Shown: positions 24,082-34,523, counted from the stretch's first letter. The stretch is DNA of 64,000 nucleotides from Marinospirillum minutulum DSM 6287 (GCF_000422325.1 NZ_AULO01000015.1:1-64000), one strand, 5' to 3'. A program made the numbers and translations. The notes: generated by a model from the letters alone, not told the origin.

Positions 24082-25638
24082 TTAGTCTTTTAACAATGCA
24101 GGGTCGACTTGCTTAACCGCACTGATTTTTTCCACCATGGTTGTGGTAGTTTTATTACCGCCAAATAGGCTGAACTTGCTGTCACCGTGGCAACCATCAC
24201 CAAAGGAGAAGCCACAACCGTTACGCTCTGGGTAAGCATCGCGTGCTTGTTCTCTATGGCTGGTTGGAATGACAAAGCGGTCTTCATAATCAGCAATAGC
24301 AAGGTAACGGTACATGTCTTCAGCTTGAGCTTGGGTTAAGCCAGTTTCATCTAGCGCACGTAGGTCTTCTACACCATCAACCTGTTGAGCACGCTTGTAT
24401 TCACGCATGGCCATTAAGCGCTTGAGGGCAAGCAATACTGGCTTTTCATCACCTGCGGTTAGCAGGTTAGCTAGGTAGCGCACAGGAATACGTAAGCTAT
24501 CTACGTCTGGTAACACACCGCTATGACCTAGTTTGCCAGCATCGGCTGCTGACTGAATGGGTGATAGTGGTGGTACGTACCAAACCATAGGCAAAGTACG
24601 GTATTCAGGGTGCAAGGGCAGGGCTAAACGCCAGTCCATTGCAAGCTTCCAAACCGGTGATGCTTGCGCTGCTTTGAGTACGTTTTCAGTGATGCCATCT
24701 TTGCGAGCCTGAGCAATCACTTCAGGGTCATTTGGATCAAGGAAAATCTCTAGCTGCTTTTCGTACAAATCACCTTCATCTGGCGTGCTGGCTACTTCTT
24801 GAATACGGTCAGCGTCATAAAGTAGTACGCCTAGGTAACGAATACGTCCAACACAGGTTTCTGAACAAACGGTTGGCATACCGGCTTCGATACGTGGGTA
24901 ACAGAAGATGCACTTTTCAGACTTGCCACTTTTCCAGTTGTAGTAAATCTTTTTGTAAGGGCAACCGCTGATACACATACGCCAGCCACGGCACTTGTCT
25001 TGGTCAATCAGTACTATGCCGTCTTCTTCGCGCTTATAAATTGCGCCACTTGGACAGGAAGCAACGCAAGTTGGGTTAAGGCAATGCTCGCAAAGGCGGG
25101 GCAAGTACATCATGAAGGTACTTTCAAACTGGCCGTAAATATCGGCCTGAATTTGATCGAAGTTTTTATCAGCACGGCGCTTAGAAAACTCGGTACCTAG
25201 AATTTCTTCCCAGTTAGGACCCCAGTTAATTTTATTCATCCGCTTACCGGTAATAACCGAGCGTGGACGAGCAACCGGCTGGTGTTCTACATCGCCAGCG
25301 GTATGCAAGTGCTGATAGTCAAAATCAAAGGGTTCGTAGTAGTCGTGAATATCGGGTAAATCTGGGTTACCAAAGATATTGGCTAGAACACGGAATTTAC
25401 CGCCAATACGGGGTTCAATTTTGCCGTCGTTACGTCTAATCCAACCACCATTCCATTTGTCTTGGTCTTCCCAATCTTTGGGATAACCAATACCAGGTTT
25501 GGTTTCTACGTTATTGAACCAAGCGTATTCCATACCTTCACGGCTGGTCCAAACGTTTTTACAGGTCACAGAACAGGTGTGGCAGCCTATACACTTGTCT
25601 AGGTTGAGCACCATGCCAACTTGAGAGCGAATTTTCAT
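24082..25638 (-). CDS. narH: Respiratory nitrate reductase beta subunit (iron-sulfur)
   Basis: 518 residues. Electron-transfer subunit with four Cys clusters: CIGCHTCSVTC near the N-terminus, CEHCLNPTCVASCP, CRGWRMCISGCP (tryptophan in the third-cluster position marks the 3Fe-4S site) and CIFCYPRIEAGMPTVCSETC. Its ATG overlaps the narG stop (ATGA). Length is normal for NarH. Confidence 0.97.
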   Translation of the reverse strand: MKIRSQVGMVLNLDKCIGCHTCSVTCKNVWTSREGMEYAWFNNVETKPGIGYPKDWEDQDKWNGGWIRRNDGKIEPRIGGKFRVLANIFGNPDLPDIHDYYEPFDFDYQHLHTAGDVEHQPVARPRSVITGKRMNKINWGPNWEEILGTEFSKRRADKNFDQIQADIYGQFESTFMMYLPRLCEHCLNPTCVASCPSGAIYKREEDGIVLIDQDKCRGWRMCISGCPYKKIYYNWKSGKSEKCIFCYPRIEAGMPTVCSETCVGRIRYLGVLLYDADRIQEVASTPDEGDLYEKQLEIFLDPNDPEVIAQARKDGITENVLKAAQASPVWKLAMDWRLALPLHPEYRTLPMVWYVPPLSPIQSAADAGKLGHSGVLPDVDSLRIPVRYLANLLTAGDEKPVLLALKRLMAMREYKRAQQVDGVEDLRALDETGLTQAQAEDMYRYLAIADYEDRFVIPTSHREQARDAYPERNGCGFSFGDGCHGDSKFSLFGGNKTTTTMVEKISAVKQVDPALLKD

Positions 25639-28600
25639 TTCACTGCCTCCTGCTGATAATCGTTACCTTCACCGTCTAACCAATCAACACGCTTCATTTT
25701 GCGCACGATTACAAACTCGTCACGGTTAGAGCCAACGGTTCCGTAGTAGTTGAAACCATAAGCTTGGTGTGCATAGCCGCCGATCATGTGGGTCGGTTTG
25801 GGGCAAGCACGGGTTACTGAGTTATGAATACCGCCACGTGTACCACTGACTTCAGAGCCAGGGACATTCACGATGCGTTCTTGAGCGTGATACATCATCA
25901 CCATGCCGGGCATAACACGCTGACTTACTACAGCTCTGGCAGCGATAGCACCGTTAGCATTAAAGGCTTCAATCCAGTCATTATCTTCAACGCCAATTTC
26001 TTTAGCATCGTCTTCACTTAGCCACACAATGGGGCCGCCTCGTGAAAGTGTCAGCATGAGTAGGTTGTCGCTGTAGGTACTGTGGATACCCCATTTTTGG
26101 TGAGGCGTTAAGAAGTTCAGCGCCTTTTCAGGGTTGCCATTGGGCTTAGCATTCAGCAAGGGTGCTGCTGCTTTAGTGTTAATGGGCGGACGGTAAGATA
26201 CAAAGCTTTCACCAAAGTCACGCATCCAAGGGTGATCTTGGTAGAGCTGTTGACGACCCGTTAAAGTACGGAAAGGAATTAGCTCGTGAATATTGGTGTA
26301 ACAAGCGTTGTAAGAAACGTGTTCATCTTCTAAGCCAGACCAGGTAGGGCTAGAGATAATCTTACGTGGCTGGGCAACAATATCGCGGAAGCGAATTTTT
26401 TCGTCTTCTTTAGGTTTAGCTAAGTGGGTGTGCTCTAAGCCAGTAATGTCTGAGAGCGCCTGCCAAGCTTTAACCGCCACTGCGCCGTTGGTTTCTGGCG
26501 CTAGGGTTAGAATGACTTCAGCCGCATCTATGGCTGAATCAATTTTTGGGCGACCCGTTGAAGAGCCTGTTAGTTGCTTATGGTTAAGCTGTCCTAGCAG
26601 TTCAATTTCAGGATCAGTATTCCAGTTAATGCCCTTACCGCCATTACCTAGCTTATCTAACGCAGGGCCTAGCGAAGTGAAGCGTGCATAGGTTTCTGGG
26701 TAGTTACGCTCAACAGTAATAAGCGAAGGCGCTGTTTTGCCCGGAATTAAATCGCATTCACCTTTTTTCCAATCCTTCACTTCAAAAGCCTGACCTAATT
26801 CGTTAGGCGAGTCATGCTGTAAAGGTAGGGTAACTAGGTCGGTTTCTTCACCTAGGTGGCCCACACAAGCTTTGGAGAAGGCTTTAGCGATACCCTTGTA
26901 AATTTCCCAGTCACTACGGGCTTCCCAAGCTGGGTCAGTCGCCGCTGTTAAGGGGTGAATAAAGGGGTGCATATCTGAGGTATTCAGGTCATTTTTTTCG
27001 TACCAAGTAGCGGTCGGAAGAACGATATCTGAATAAAGACAGGTAGTCGACATACGGAAATCTAAAGTAACCAACAAGTCTAACTTGCCATCTTGTGGGT
27101 CATCACGCCATTCAACTTCTAACGGCTTTTCGCCACCTTCTTGGCCTAAGTCTTTACCCTGCAAACCATGCTTGGTGCCTAATAGGTACTTAAGCATATA
27201 TTCGTGACCTTTACCGGACGAACCTAAGAGGTTAGAACGCCAGATAAACAGGTTGCGAGGGAAGTTTTTAGGGTCATCGGGGGATTCAGAAGCAAAAGCA
27301 ATTTCACCTGATTTAAGCGCTTTAACTGTATAGTCTTGTGGCGATAAACCAGCCGCTTTAGCTTTAGCCGCAATATGCAGCGGGTTAGTATTTAGCTGAG
27401 GTGCAGAAGGCAACCAACCCATCCGCTCAGAGCGAACGTTAAAGTCGATTAAGCTACCCTTGTACTTATCAGGGTTAGCTAAGGGCGAAAGAATTTCGCT
27501 AACTTCCAACTTCTCATAGCGCCATTGGCTAGAGTGATTGTAGAAGAAAGACGTACCGTTCATGTGGCGTGGTGGACGTGTCCAGTCAGTACCAAAGGCA
27601 AGCGGAGTCCAGCCAGTTTGTGGACGAAGTTTTTCTTGGCCTACATAGTGCGCCCAACCACCACCACTTTGACCAACACAGCCGCAGAAAATCAGCATGT
27701 TCATCAAGCCACGGTAGTTCATGTCCATGTGGTACCAGTGGTTCATACCAGCACCCACAATAATCATCGAACGACCCTTGGTTTTGTGTGCTGTATCAGC
27801 AAACTCACGGGCAATACGAATGACGGTTTCACGCGGTACACCGGTGATTTGTTCCTGCCAAGCTGGGGTGTAGGGAGCAATTTGATCGTAGTTAGTTGCA
27901 CCATCGTCATCACCTAGGCCACGGCTAATACCGTAGTTGGCAATCATCAGGTCATAAACAGCGGCCACTTTTACTTGGCTGCCATCGGCTAGCTGAATAT
28001 TCCGTACAGGTAGGGTGTGCTTAACTATGTTGTTGTGCTCAACGTGCTGCCAGTGTTCGTGCTTAATGCCGCCAAAATAGGGGAAACCTACTTTAACTTT
28101 ATCATCGTGGGCATCAATTAAACTTAGGCGTAGCTTGGCTTCTTTTTGATCGACGTTGGCTTTTTCTTCTAGGTTCCATTTACCTTTTTCGCCCCAACGG
28201 AAGCCTATTGAACCATTAGGTGTTACGTACTTATCAGACGCTTCATCTATGGCAATGGTTTTCCAGTCTGGGTTATTTTCTTGGCCTAGCTGGTCAGAAA
28301 AGTCGCTGGCGCGTAAGAAACGGCCAGGTGCATAAACACCATCTTCACGTTCTTCCAACATAACCAAATAAGGCATGTCGGTATAACGGCGCACATAATC
28401 AGTAAAGTATTCGCTAGGGTTGTCTAGGTGGAATTCTTTAAGAATAACGTGACCAAAAGCCATAGCTAAAGCAGCATCAGTACCCTGCTTAGGGTTAATC
28501 CACTGGTCAGCTAGCTTGGCAACTTCGGCATAGTCGGGCGTAATAGCAACGGTTTTAGTACCCTTGTAGCGAACTTCAGTAAAGAAGTGGGCATCAGGTG

Positions 28601-29384
28601 TACGGGTTTGCGGAACGTTAGAACCCCAAGCAATAATGTAGTTACTGTTATACCAGTCAGCCGATTCAGGCACGTCGGTTTGTTCGCCCCAAGTCATGGG
28701 TGAAGCGGGTGGTAAGTCACAGTACCAGTCGTAGAAACTTAAGCAGACACCACCAATTAAAGACAAATAACGGCTACCGGCAGCGTAAGAAATCATCGAC
28801 ATGGCAGGAATGGGCGAGAAACCAATAATGCGGTCTGGGCCATGTTCTTTAGCTGTGTAAACGTTAGAAGCAGCAATTAGCTCGTTAACTTCTTCCCAGT
28901 CTGAACGCACAAAACCACCCAAACCACGGCGTGCTTTGTAAAGTTTAGTTTTGGCAGGGTCTTCCACTATGGATGCCCAAGCATCAACAGGGTCGCTAAA
29001 CTCTTTACGCGCCTTACGCCACAATTGAATCAGCGATTTACGCATTAATGGATATTTAAGGCGATTAGCGCTATACATGTACCAAGAATAACTAGCACCA
29101 CGCGGACAGCCGCGAGGTTCATGGTTAGGTAAATCGGGGCGGGTGCGTGGGTAGTCAGTTTGTTGGGTTTCCCAAGTGACTAGGCCATTTTTAACGTAAA
29201 TTTTCCAGCTACAAGAACCCGTACAGTTAACACCGTGGGTAGAACGCACAATTTTGTCGTGCTGCCACCGCTGGCGATAACCATCTTCCCAGTCGCGATT
29301 GGTTACTTGCGTTTCGCCATGCCCATTAGCAAAGGGCACCCTTGATTTCTTAAAATAATTCAGTCGATCGATGAAGTGACTCAT
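25635..29384 (-). CDS. narG: Respiratory nitrate reductase alpha subunit (molybdoenzyme)
   Basis: 1249 residues from ATG 29384, chosen because it has GGGAGA six bases upstream and begins MSHFIDRLNYF as in other NarG proteins; an upstream start at 29420 adds 12 unrelated residues. It reduces nitrate to nitrite at a bis-MGD molybdenum site on the cytoplasmic side. The FS0 cluster motif HGVNCTGSC (His-x3-Cys-x3-Cys) and the molybdenum-pocket region YNSNYIIAWGSNVPQTRTPDAHF are intact. Divergent from narXL, sharing a region with a NarL site. Confidence 0.97.
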   Translation of the reverse strand: MSHFIDRLNYFKKSRVPFANGHGETQVTNRDWEDGYRQRWQHDKIVRSTHGVNCTGSCSWKIYVKNGLVTWETQQTDYPRTRPDLPNHEPRGCPRGASYSWYMYSANRLKYPLMRKSLIQLWRKARKEFSDPVDAWASIVEDPAKTKLYKARRGLGGFVRSDWEEVNELIAASNVYTAKEHGPDRIIGFSPIPAMSMISYAAGSRYLSLIGGVCLSFYDWYCDLPPASPMTWGEQTDVPESADWYNSNYIIAWGSNVPQTRTPDAHFFTEVRYKGTKTVAITPDYAEVAKLADQWINPKQGTDAALAMAFGHVILKEFHLDNPSEYFTDYVRRYTDMPYLVMLEEREDGVYAPGRFLRASDFSDQLGQENNPDWKTIAIDEASDKYVTPNGSIGFRWGEKGKWNLEEKANVDQKEAKLRLSLIDAHDDKVKVGFPYFGGIKHEHWQHVEHNNIVKHTLPVRNIQLADGSQVKVAAVYDLMIANYGISRGLGDDDGATNYDQIAPYTPAWQEQITGVPRETVIRIAREFADTAHKTKGRSMIIVGAGMNHWYHMDMNYRGLMNMLIFCGCVGQSGGGWAHYVGQEKLRPQTGWTPLAFGTDWTRPPRHMNGTSFFYNHSSQWRYEKLEVSEILSPLANPDKYKGSLIDFNVRSERMGWLPSAPQLNTNPLHIAAKAKAAGLSPQDYTVKALKSGEIAFASESPDDPKNFPRNLFIWRSNLLGSSGKGHEYMLKYLLGTKHGLQGKDLGQEGGEKPLEVEWRDDPQDGKLDLLVTLDFRMSTTCLYSDIVLPTATWYEKNDLNTSDMHPFIHPLTAATDPAWEARSDWEIYKGIAKAFSKACVGHLGEETDLVTLPLQHDSPNELGQAFEVKDWKKGECDLIPGKTAPSLITVERNYPETYARFTSLGPALDKLGNGGKGINWNTDPEIELLGQLNHKQLTGSSTGRPKIDSAIDAAEVILTLAPETNGAVAVKAWQALSDITGLEHTHLAKPKEDEKIRFRDIVAQPRKIISSPTWSGLEDEHVSYNACYTNIHELIPFRTLTGRQQLYQDHPWMRDFGESFVSYRPPINTKAAAPLLNAKPNGNPEKALNFLTPHQKWGIHSTYSDNLLMLTLSRGGPIVWLSEDDAKEIGVEDNDWIEAFNANGAIAARAVVSQRVMPGMVMMYHAQERIVNVPGSEVSGTRGGIHNSVTRACPKPTHMIGGYAHQAYGFNYYGTVGSNRDEFVIVRKMKRVDWLDGEGNDYQQEAVK

Positions 29385-29521
29385 AGTCGCTCTCCCGGAC
29401 TCCTCAGGATAAAAAAGCAATTTGTAGGCTTAAATAAACCAGCAAAACTGCCCGCTTCACAACTGAGTTTGTACTAGGTTTCAAACAATTACTGTATGAA
29501 TACCACCAGAAACAACCAAAT

Positions 29522-29537
29522 TACCCCTTAAGGGATA
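29522..29537. promoter_or_regulatory. NarL 7-2-7 binding site between narG and narX
   Basis: TACCCCT-TA-AGGGATA: one heptamer fits TACYYMT exactly and its inverted partner differs at one base, spaced by two bases in the classic 7-2-7 layout. It lies about 138 bases before the narG start and 28 bases before the narX start. It could activate narGHJI and autoregulate narXL. Confidence 0.7.
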
Positions 29538-29564
29538 CACTCAGACCTGGCTGTTTGTGGGAAG

Positions 29565-31457
29565 GTGGAGGCAGTTAAACTACGAATAGAGTTGCTACTT
29601 GTGAAAAGAAAATCCCTTGTAACCCGCATAGCTATACACATGGTCATTATTAGTGCTATGGCCATTACCAGTATTCTGGCGTCTTATATTATTTCTGACA
29701 GAATGAAAGGCGATGCAGCAGCACTGAACATTGCTGGCTCTTTACGTATGCAAACCTTTCGTATCATCAACAGCTTGCAAGAAATACGTTTAGATAAAAG
29801 CTATCAGACAGAAAGCCTCAACCTAGAAAAAGCAATTAAAGGGTTTGCTGATCGCTTAGCTAGCGAAGAACTAGTAACGGCTATACCGCGTGCTAACGAC
29901 AATAATCTGCATATTGTGTATTTAGCCGTTGTAGAAAAATGGCAGGGTGACATTAAACCTAAGTTTGTAAAGGTAGCTACTTATAACGCTAGGCAGCTTA
30001 TTGAACTAGAAGCCCTGCTAGATGCCCAGTATCACTTAATTGACAGCATGGTTTCAGCTTTAGAAAAAAGTACAGACAAGAAAGTTAAGCTGCAAATTTT
30101 TATTCAAACCACTTTTATGCTTTTAGCCTTTGTTGCCATTGTGGTGGCATTTTTTGATATACGAGAAAAGGTGGTTATTCCCTTAGGCAAGCTGATGTCT
30201 CAGGTAAAAGAAGTGCGTAGAGGCAACTTTGTTGTTCGTCAACATGCACAAAATGAAGATGAGCTAGCTGACTTAGGGGAGGCTATCAATGATATGTCAC
30301 GAGACCTTTCCTCTAATTACCGCCATTTAGAAAAACTGGTTTCCCAAAAAACATTAGAACTAGAGCGCAGCCACCAAGCTTTACAGCTATTACATGATGC
30401 TGGGCGTCTGCTTTATGAGAATAGTGATAATATTTGCCAAACGGCTGTGCCCATGTTGAAAAAGCTAGAACAGCTGATCGATATAGGTTCAATCAACCTT
30501 TACATTAATGACCAACAAAAAAGCATTAAGGTAATGACTACCCTAAGTGCATCTCGCCCTATCTATTGCCGTAACCTAGACTGCTCTGCCTGCATAGATA
30601 AAAGCTCGCTCGATAATTCAATTGTTACTAACGGTCACGAACACCTTTATTTGCCCGTAGCCACAGCGGGTAGGCGTTTAGGCACACTGGATGTTGCCTA
30701 TCCCCTTGGTCGCCAGTTAAGCCAAAGATCGGTACGCTTATTGCAAACCCTGTCAGATCAGCTAGCCACCGCCATTTATATTCAACAGCAAATGCAAGAA
30801 GGTCAGCAGCTTTCATTGTTAGAGGAGCGCAGCATTATTGCCCGTGAACTTCACGATTCTTTAGCCCAGTCACTGTCTTATTTAAAAATACAAATTAGCC
30901 GTTTACAAAAACAACAACAAAAAGAAAACACTTCACCCAAACAGCAAGAAACCCTCGTTGAAGTGCGTACAGGTGTGAATAATGCTTATCGACAACTCCG
31001 TGAGCTTCTAACAACCTTTCGCTTGGAGCTAGATAAACCAGGTTTGCGTGCAGCCTTAGAAAAAACTGTTGAAGAATTTTCAGAGCGCTTAGGTTTTCTT
31101 ATATTTTTAGAGTTCGACTTGCCTTCAGACTTGTTAAGCCCAAATGAAGAAATTCATGTTTTGCAGGTGGTAAGGGAAGCGCTTTCTAATGTAATGAAAC
31201 ATGCTAAGGCAAGCAGTGTTAAGGTTAAAGTAAGAAGGCGAGGGGATGAGGTTGAAGTGGCGGTAGAGGATGATGGTAGAGGTTTTAATGAAGCTAATTC
31301 ACCAGACCAGCACTATGGCTTAATTATTATGCGTGATAGAGCTGTTACTCTGGGTGGCAAAATAAACCTCTACAACCTTAGAGCAGGGGGTGTGGGGCTT
31401 TATTTAAGTTTTATGCCTGCTTTACTTAAGCAGCAAGCAGAGAAAGTGTCAGCATAA
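29565..31457 (+). CDS. narX: Nitrate/nitrite sensor histidine kinase NarX
   Basis: 630 residues (GTG 29565; GTG 29601 is an alternative and no ribosome site decides). Two membrane helices (about 20-42 and 180-200) flank a periplasmic sensor whose P-box DAAALNIAGSLRMQTFRI is the nitrate-binding signature. Then HAMP, a Cys-containing GAF-like region (YCRNLDCSACID), the HisKA_3 phospho-acceptor ARELHDSLAQSLSYLKIQ and a HATPase domain (VEDDGRGF). It phosphorylates NarL, encoded 30 bases downstream. Confidence 0.95.
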   Translation: MEAVKLRIELLLVKRKSLVTRIAIHMVIISAMAITSILASYIISDRMKGDAAALNIAGSLRMQTFRIINSLQEIRLDKSYQTESLNLEKAIKGFADRLASEELVTAIPRANDNNLHIVYLAVVEKWQGDIKPKFVKVATYNARQLIELEALLDAQYHLIDSMVSALEKSTDKKVKLQIFIQTTFMLLAFVAIVVAFFDIREKVVIPLGKLMSQVKEVRRGNFVVRQHAQNEDELADLGEAINDMSRDLSSNYRHLEKLVSQKTLELERSHQALQLLHDAGRLLYENSDNICQTAVPMLKKLEQLIDIGSINLYINDQQKSIKVMTTLSASRPIYCRNLDCSACIDKSSLDNSIVTNGHEHLYLPVATAGRRLGTLDVAYPLGRQLSQRSVRLLQTLSDQLATAIYIQQQMQEGQQLSLLEERSIIARELHDSLAQSLSYLKIQISRLQKQQQKENTSPKQQETLVEVRTGVNNAYRQLRELLTTFRLELDKPGLRAALEKTVEEFSERLGFLIFLEFDLPSDLLSPNEEIHVLQVVREALSNVMKHAKASSVKVKVRRRGDEVEVAVEDDGRGFNEANSPDQHYGLIIMRDRAVTLGGKINLYNLRAGGVGLYLSFMPALLKQQAEKVSA

Positions 31458-31487
31458 AAGTAAAAGAAATTTGAGCAGGGTAAAAAA

Positions 31488-32150
31488 ATGAGCCAAGAAA
31501 AAGCAAGCATTGTCATTATTGATGACCACCCACTTTTGCGTAAAGGAATACGTCAACTTATAGAGGATGAAGAAGATTTGATGCTGGTGGGTGAGGCAGG
31601 TTTCCCAGAAGAAGGCGTTAAAATGGCGCTGGAACTAGACCCAGACTTAATTCTTTTAGATTTAAATATGCCAGGTACTAATGGCATAGAAGTATTAAAA
31701 CAACTGCGTGCCGAAGGTGTTGCTTCACGCATAGTAATGTTTACCGTGTCTGATCACGAAGAAGACGTAGTCGCTGCTTTGAAGTCGGGTGCGGATGGTT
31801 ACCTGTTAAAAGATATGGAACCAGAAGAACTCTTGGAACAATTACGCCAAGCTGCGCTAGGTAAAATGGTGGTGAGTGAAAGGTTAACCGCGCTCTTAGC
31901 AGAAGCATTACGCAATCAGCGTTCACCTGCTTCTGGGCCAGATATTGCTAATTTAACAGCGCGTGAAATGCAAATTATGCGTTTAATTGCTGAAGGCTTG
32001 TCTAATAAAATGATTGCTCGGCGTTTAGATGTCACCGAAGGCACAGTAAAAGTGCATGTTAAAAACCTGCTTAAAAAAATGAAGCTGCGCTCTAGGGTTG
32101 AGGTGGCTGTTTGGGCGGTTCAAGAAGGGGTGACACGCCATCCAGCGTAA
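31488..32150 (+). CDS. narL: Nitrate/nitrite response regulator NarL
   Basis: 220 residues: receiver domain ([10 protein letters not shown], phospho-acceptor in [10 protein letters not shown], Lys in YLLKDM) and a C-terminal LuxR-type helix-turn-helix ([44 protein letters not shown]). Cognate partner of NarX. Binds TACYYMT heptamers, candidates for which lie before narG/narX and before narK. Confidence 0.96.
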   Translation: MSQEKASIVIIDDHPLLRKGIRQLIEDEEDLMLVGEAGFPEEGVKMALELDPDLILLDLNMPGTNGIEVLKQLRAEGVASRIVMFTVSDHEEDVVAALKSGADGYLLKDMEPEELLEQLRQAALGKMVVSERLTALLAEALRNQRSPASGPDIANLTAREMQIMRLIAEGLSNKMIARRLDVTEGTVKVHVKNLLKKMKLRSRVEVAVWAVQEGVTRHPA

Positions 32151-32291
32151 GCACTAGCCTAGAGTTAGGCAGAGAAAAATACCTACAAAAATCTAATGGT
32201 TAAGTTTTTTTAAAGAAAATTTAGGCGATAATTAAAAAAACATAATAAAAACAAAGGCTTGAGTTGTTTTTTTGACTATCACTTAATGAGT

Positions 32292-32312
32292 AGAGGTAAG
32301 TGAACTACCTAT
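32292..32312 (+). promoter_or_regulatory. Candidate NarL heptamers upstream of narK
   Basis: AGAGGTA at 32292-32298 (inverse of TACCTCT) and TACCTAT at 32306-32312 both fit TACYYMT, about 90-110 bases before the narK start. The orientation is not the 7-2-7 type, so they would act as separate heptamers. No good FNR box is visible in this gap. Confidence 0.4.
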
Positions 32313-32400
32313 TTTGAGTAACTTATTTTTTAATAGCTAAGGCGTATCTTAAATTCAGTAAGTGGCAGCTTTGTATTCACTACGGAAAAGAGATACGACC

Positions 32401-33993
32401 ATGGCTAAAACAAATCAAGACATACACGATTGGGATGTCGAAAATGAGACCTACTGGAAAGAGAAAGGTCAAAAAATCGCCAACCGCAACCTTTGGATAT
32501 CCATTCCCAGCCTGCTGATAGGCTTTGCCGTTTGGTTAATGTGGGGAATGATTACCGCCCAAATGCAAAATTTGGGTTTTTCTTTTAGCGTTGAGCAGCT
32601 TTTTACGCTAACAGCTATTGCAGGGCTTTCAGGCGCAACTTTGCGTATTCCAGCCTCCTTTATGATAGGCATTGCCGGTGGGCGTAATACCATCTTCTTA
32701 ACCACTGCCTTATTGATATTTCCTGCCTTAGGTACGGGTATTGCCCTAACTAATCCCGCTACGCCTTTAATTGTGTTTCAAGCTTTAGCGCTTTTATCTG
32801 GTATAGGTGGCGGTAACTTTGCTTGCTCCATGAGCAATATCAGTACCTTTTTCCCTAAAAGCAAACAGGGTTATGGTTTAGGTATGAATGCTGGTTTAGG
32901 TAACTTTGGCGTTACTACCATGCAAATACTTATTCCATTAGTTATGACCGTGGGTGTGTTTGGTTTCTTAGCTGGTGAGCCTTTAGCCTTACAAAAAGCC
33001 AGTGGTACTTTAATTGGCCGTATAGAAGCTGGTACAGATACTTGGATTCAAAATGCTGGGTTTGTGTGGCTGGTTTTCTTAGTGCCTTTAGCTTTTGCTG
33101 GTTGGTTGGGTATGAATAACTTGCGTGTTATTACACCTAATCCGGGTACACCTTTTGCCGCTTTTGGTAAGATTCTTGGCTTGTATCTAGTAGGTATAAT
33201 CACTTCTATTGTGGGTGTGCTGGCCCTTAAATACATGAGCATGTGGTTGGCTTTACCTCTAACCATAGTGCTTACTGTGTTTCTATTAAAAATGATTCCT
33301 GGTGATATTAAGCCCAACATTAAAAAGCAATTTAGTATTTTCTCTAATAAGCACACCTGGTCCATGACGGTGCTTTACATACTTACCTTTGGCTCTTTCA
33401 TTGGGTTTTCAGCAGCACTTCCCCTTTCTATCAGCGTTATTTTTGGCAACCTTATGCAGGTAGATGCCGAGGGCAACATGATGCGGGTTGTTAATACCAA
33501 TGCACCTAGTGCGTTAACCTGGTCTTGGATAGGGCCTTTTGTTGGTGCACTTATTCGTCCTGTGGGTGGTTGGATTTCCGATAAGGTGGGTGGTGCAATT
33601 GTTACGCAAATCATTTCTGTAGTTATGGTTGTTGCTTCTGTTGCTACGGGTTATGTGATGATGCTGGCATATAACTCGAATGATCCTAATAGCTATTTTT
33701 ATATCTTCTTACTGCTTTTTGTGGTGCTTTTTGCAGCCAGTGGTATAGGTAATGGTTCTACCTTCCGCAGCATTGGGGTAATTTTTAATCAACAACAAAA
33801 AGGCCCAGTATTAGGTTGGACTTCTGCCATAGCAGCCTACGGTGCTTTTATTGCCCCGATAGTTATGGGTGGTCAAATACGTGCGGGTACACCTGAAATG
33901 GCAATGTATGGCTTTGCTGTTTTTTATGCACTTTGTTTGGTCGTTAACTGGTGGTTTTACCTTCGCAGTAACGCCTACGTAAAGAACCCCTAA
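32401..33993 (+). CDS. narK: NarK-family nitrate/nitrite transporter
   Basis: 530 residues from ATG 32401 (AAGAGA upstream; the GTG at 32362 is less likely). Major-facilitator protein with about 12 membrane helices. The nitrate signatures GIGGGNFACSMSNISTFFPKSKQGYGLGMNAGLGNFGVT and the second-half GSFIGFSAALPLS identify it. It imports nitrate for NarG and/or exchanges it for nitrite. A second, different NarK follows two genes on, as in narK1K2 pairs of other denitrifiers. Confidence 0.94.
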   Translation: MAKTNQDIHDWDVENETYWKEKGQKIANRNLWISIPSLLIGFAVWLMWGMITAQMQNLGFSFSVEQLFTLTAIAGLSGATLRIPASFMIGIAGGRNTIFLTTALLIFPALGTGIALTNPATPLIVFQALALLSGIGGGNFACSMSNISTFFPKSKQGYGLGMNAGLGNFGVTTMQILIPLVMTVGVFGFLAGEPLALQKASGTLIGRIEAGTDTWIQNAGFVWLVFLVPLAFAGWLGMNNLRVITPNPGTPFAAFGKILGLYLVGIITSIVGVLALKYMSMWLALPLTIVLTVFLLKMIPGDIKPNIKKQFSIFSNKHTWSMTVLYILTFGSFIGFSAALPLSISVIFGNLMQVDAEGNMMRVVNTNAPSALTWSWIGPFVGALIRPVGGWISDKVGGAIVTQIISVVMVVASVATGYVMMLAYNSNDPNSYFYIFLLLFVVLFAASGIGNGSTFRSIGVIFNQQQKGPVLGWTSAIAAYGAFIAPIVMGGQIRAGTPEMAMYGFAVFYALCLVVNWWFYLRSNAYVKNP

Positions 33994-34029
33994 AGATCCA
34001 TTCTGCCTCTGCAACGACAGGGGCAGTTA

Positions 34030-34506
34030 ATGTTTGAGGATATCAAAATGAAAATACTGATTGCCTACGACGGATCAAGAAATGCCAAGCTGGCTTTAGC
34101 ACAAACCTTGTCATTGTTTGGGGCATTAAATCCTACCCTGTTACTTATGGCTGTTGCTGAAAACCCACGGGCAGCATCCGATGCAAATGAAGACTTATTC
34201 CAACAGGAATATAACGAGTTAAAACAAGCTTTAGAAGAAGGCAAAGCTTTTATTGAAGAGCAAAAGCTTACTTGTGATATTTTGATTACTGAGGGTGATC
34301 CTAGAAAAATGTTGCTGCAAGCTTCTAAAAAATTAGTACCTAACCTCTTGGTTGTAGCTAGGCATAGTCATCAACCTGATGGTGGTTTTATTGCGCAATC
34401 CCTTAGTTATTTTGTAGATGAATTGGACTATATGACGCTAGGAAGTGTGACCTCTTTCCTTGCTCGTAGAGTGGAATGTCCTTTGCTAATTCTGCCTAGC
34501 CCATAA
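34030..34506 (+). CDS. Universal stress protein (UspA family)
   Basis: 158 residues; single Usp domain starting MKILIAYDGSRNAKLAL, with a C-terminal region SVTSFLARRVECPLLILP. Two starts are possible: ATG 34030 (AGGGG six bases upstream) and ATG 34048 (GAGG eight bases upstream, beginning at the conserved MKILIAYDG). Lies between the two nitrate transporter genes, suggesting expression under anaerobic nitrate conditions. Function beyond stress survival is unknown. Confidence 0.85.
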   Translation: MFEDIKMKILIAYDGSRNAKLALAQTLSLFGALNPTLLLMAVAENPRAASDANEDLFQQEYNELKQALEEGKAFIEEQKLTCDILITEGDPRKMLLQASKKLVPNLLVVARHSHQPDGGFIAQSLSYFVDELDYMTLGSVTSFLARRVECPLLILPSP

Positions 34507-34523
34507 GAAAAGGAAGCATTGTT

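Noticed and set aside
27525-27917. 130-codon open frame opposite narG
   Set aside because: Lies wholly within the conserved narG coding region on the other strand, with no recognisable domain or ribosome site; a shadow frame.
29467-29486. GTTTG-N10-CAAAC palindrome in the narG-narX gap, considered as an FNR box
   Set aside because: Arm spacing is two bases too wide and the arms lack the TTGAT/ATCAA sequence.
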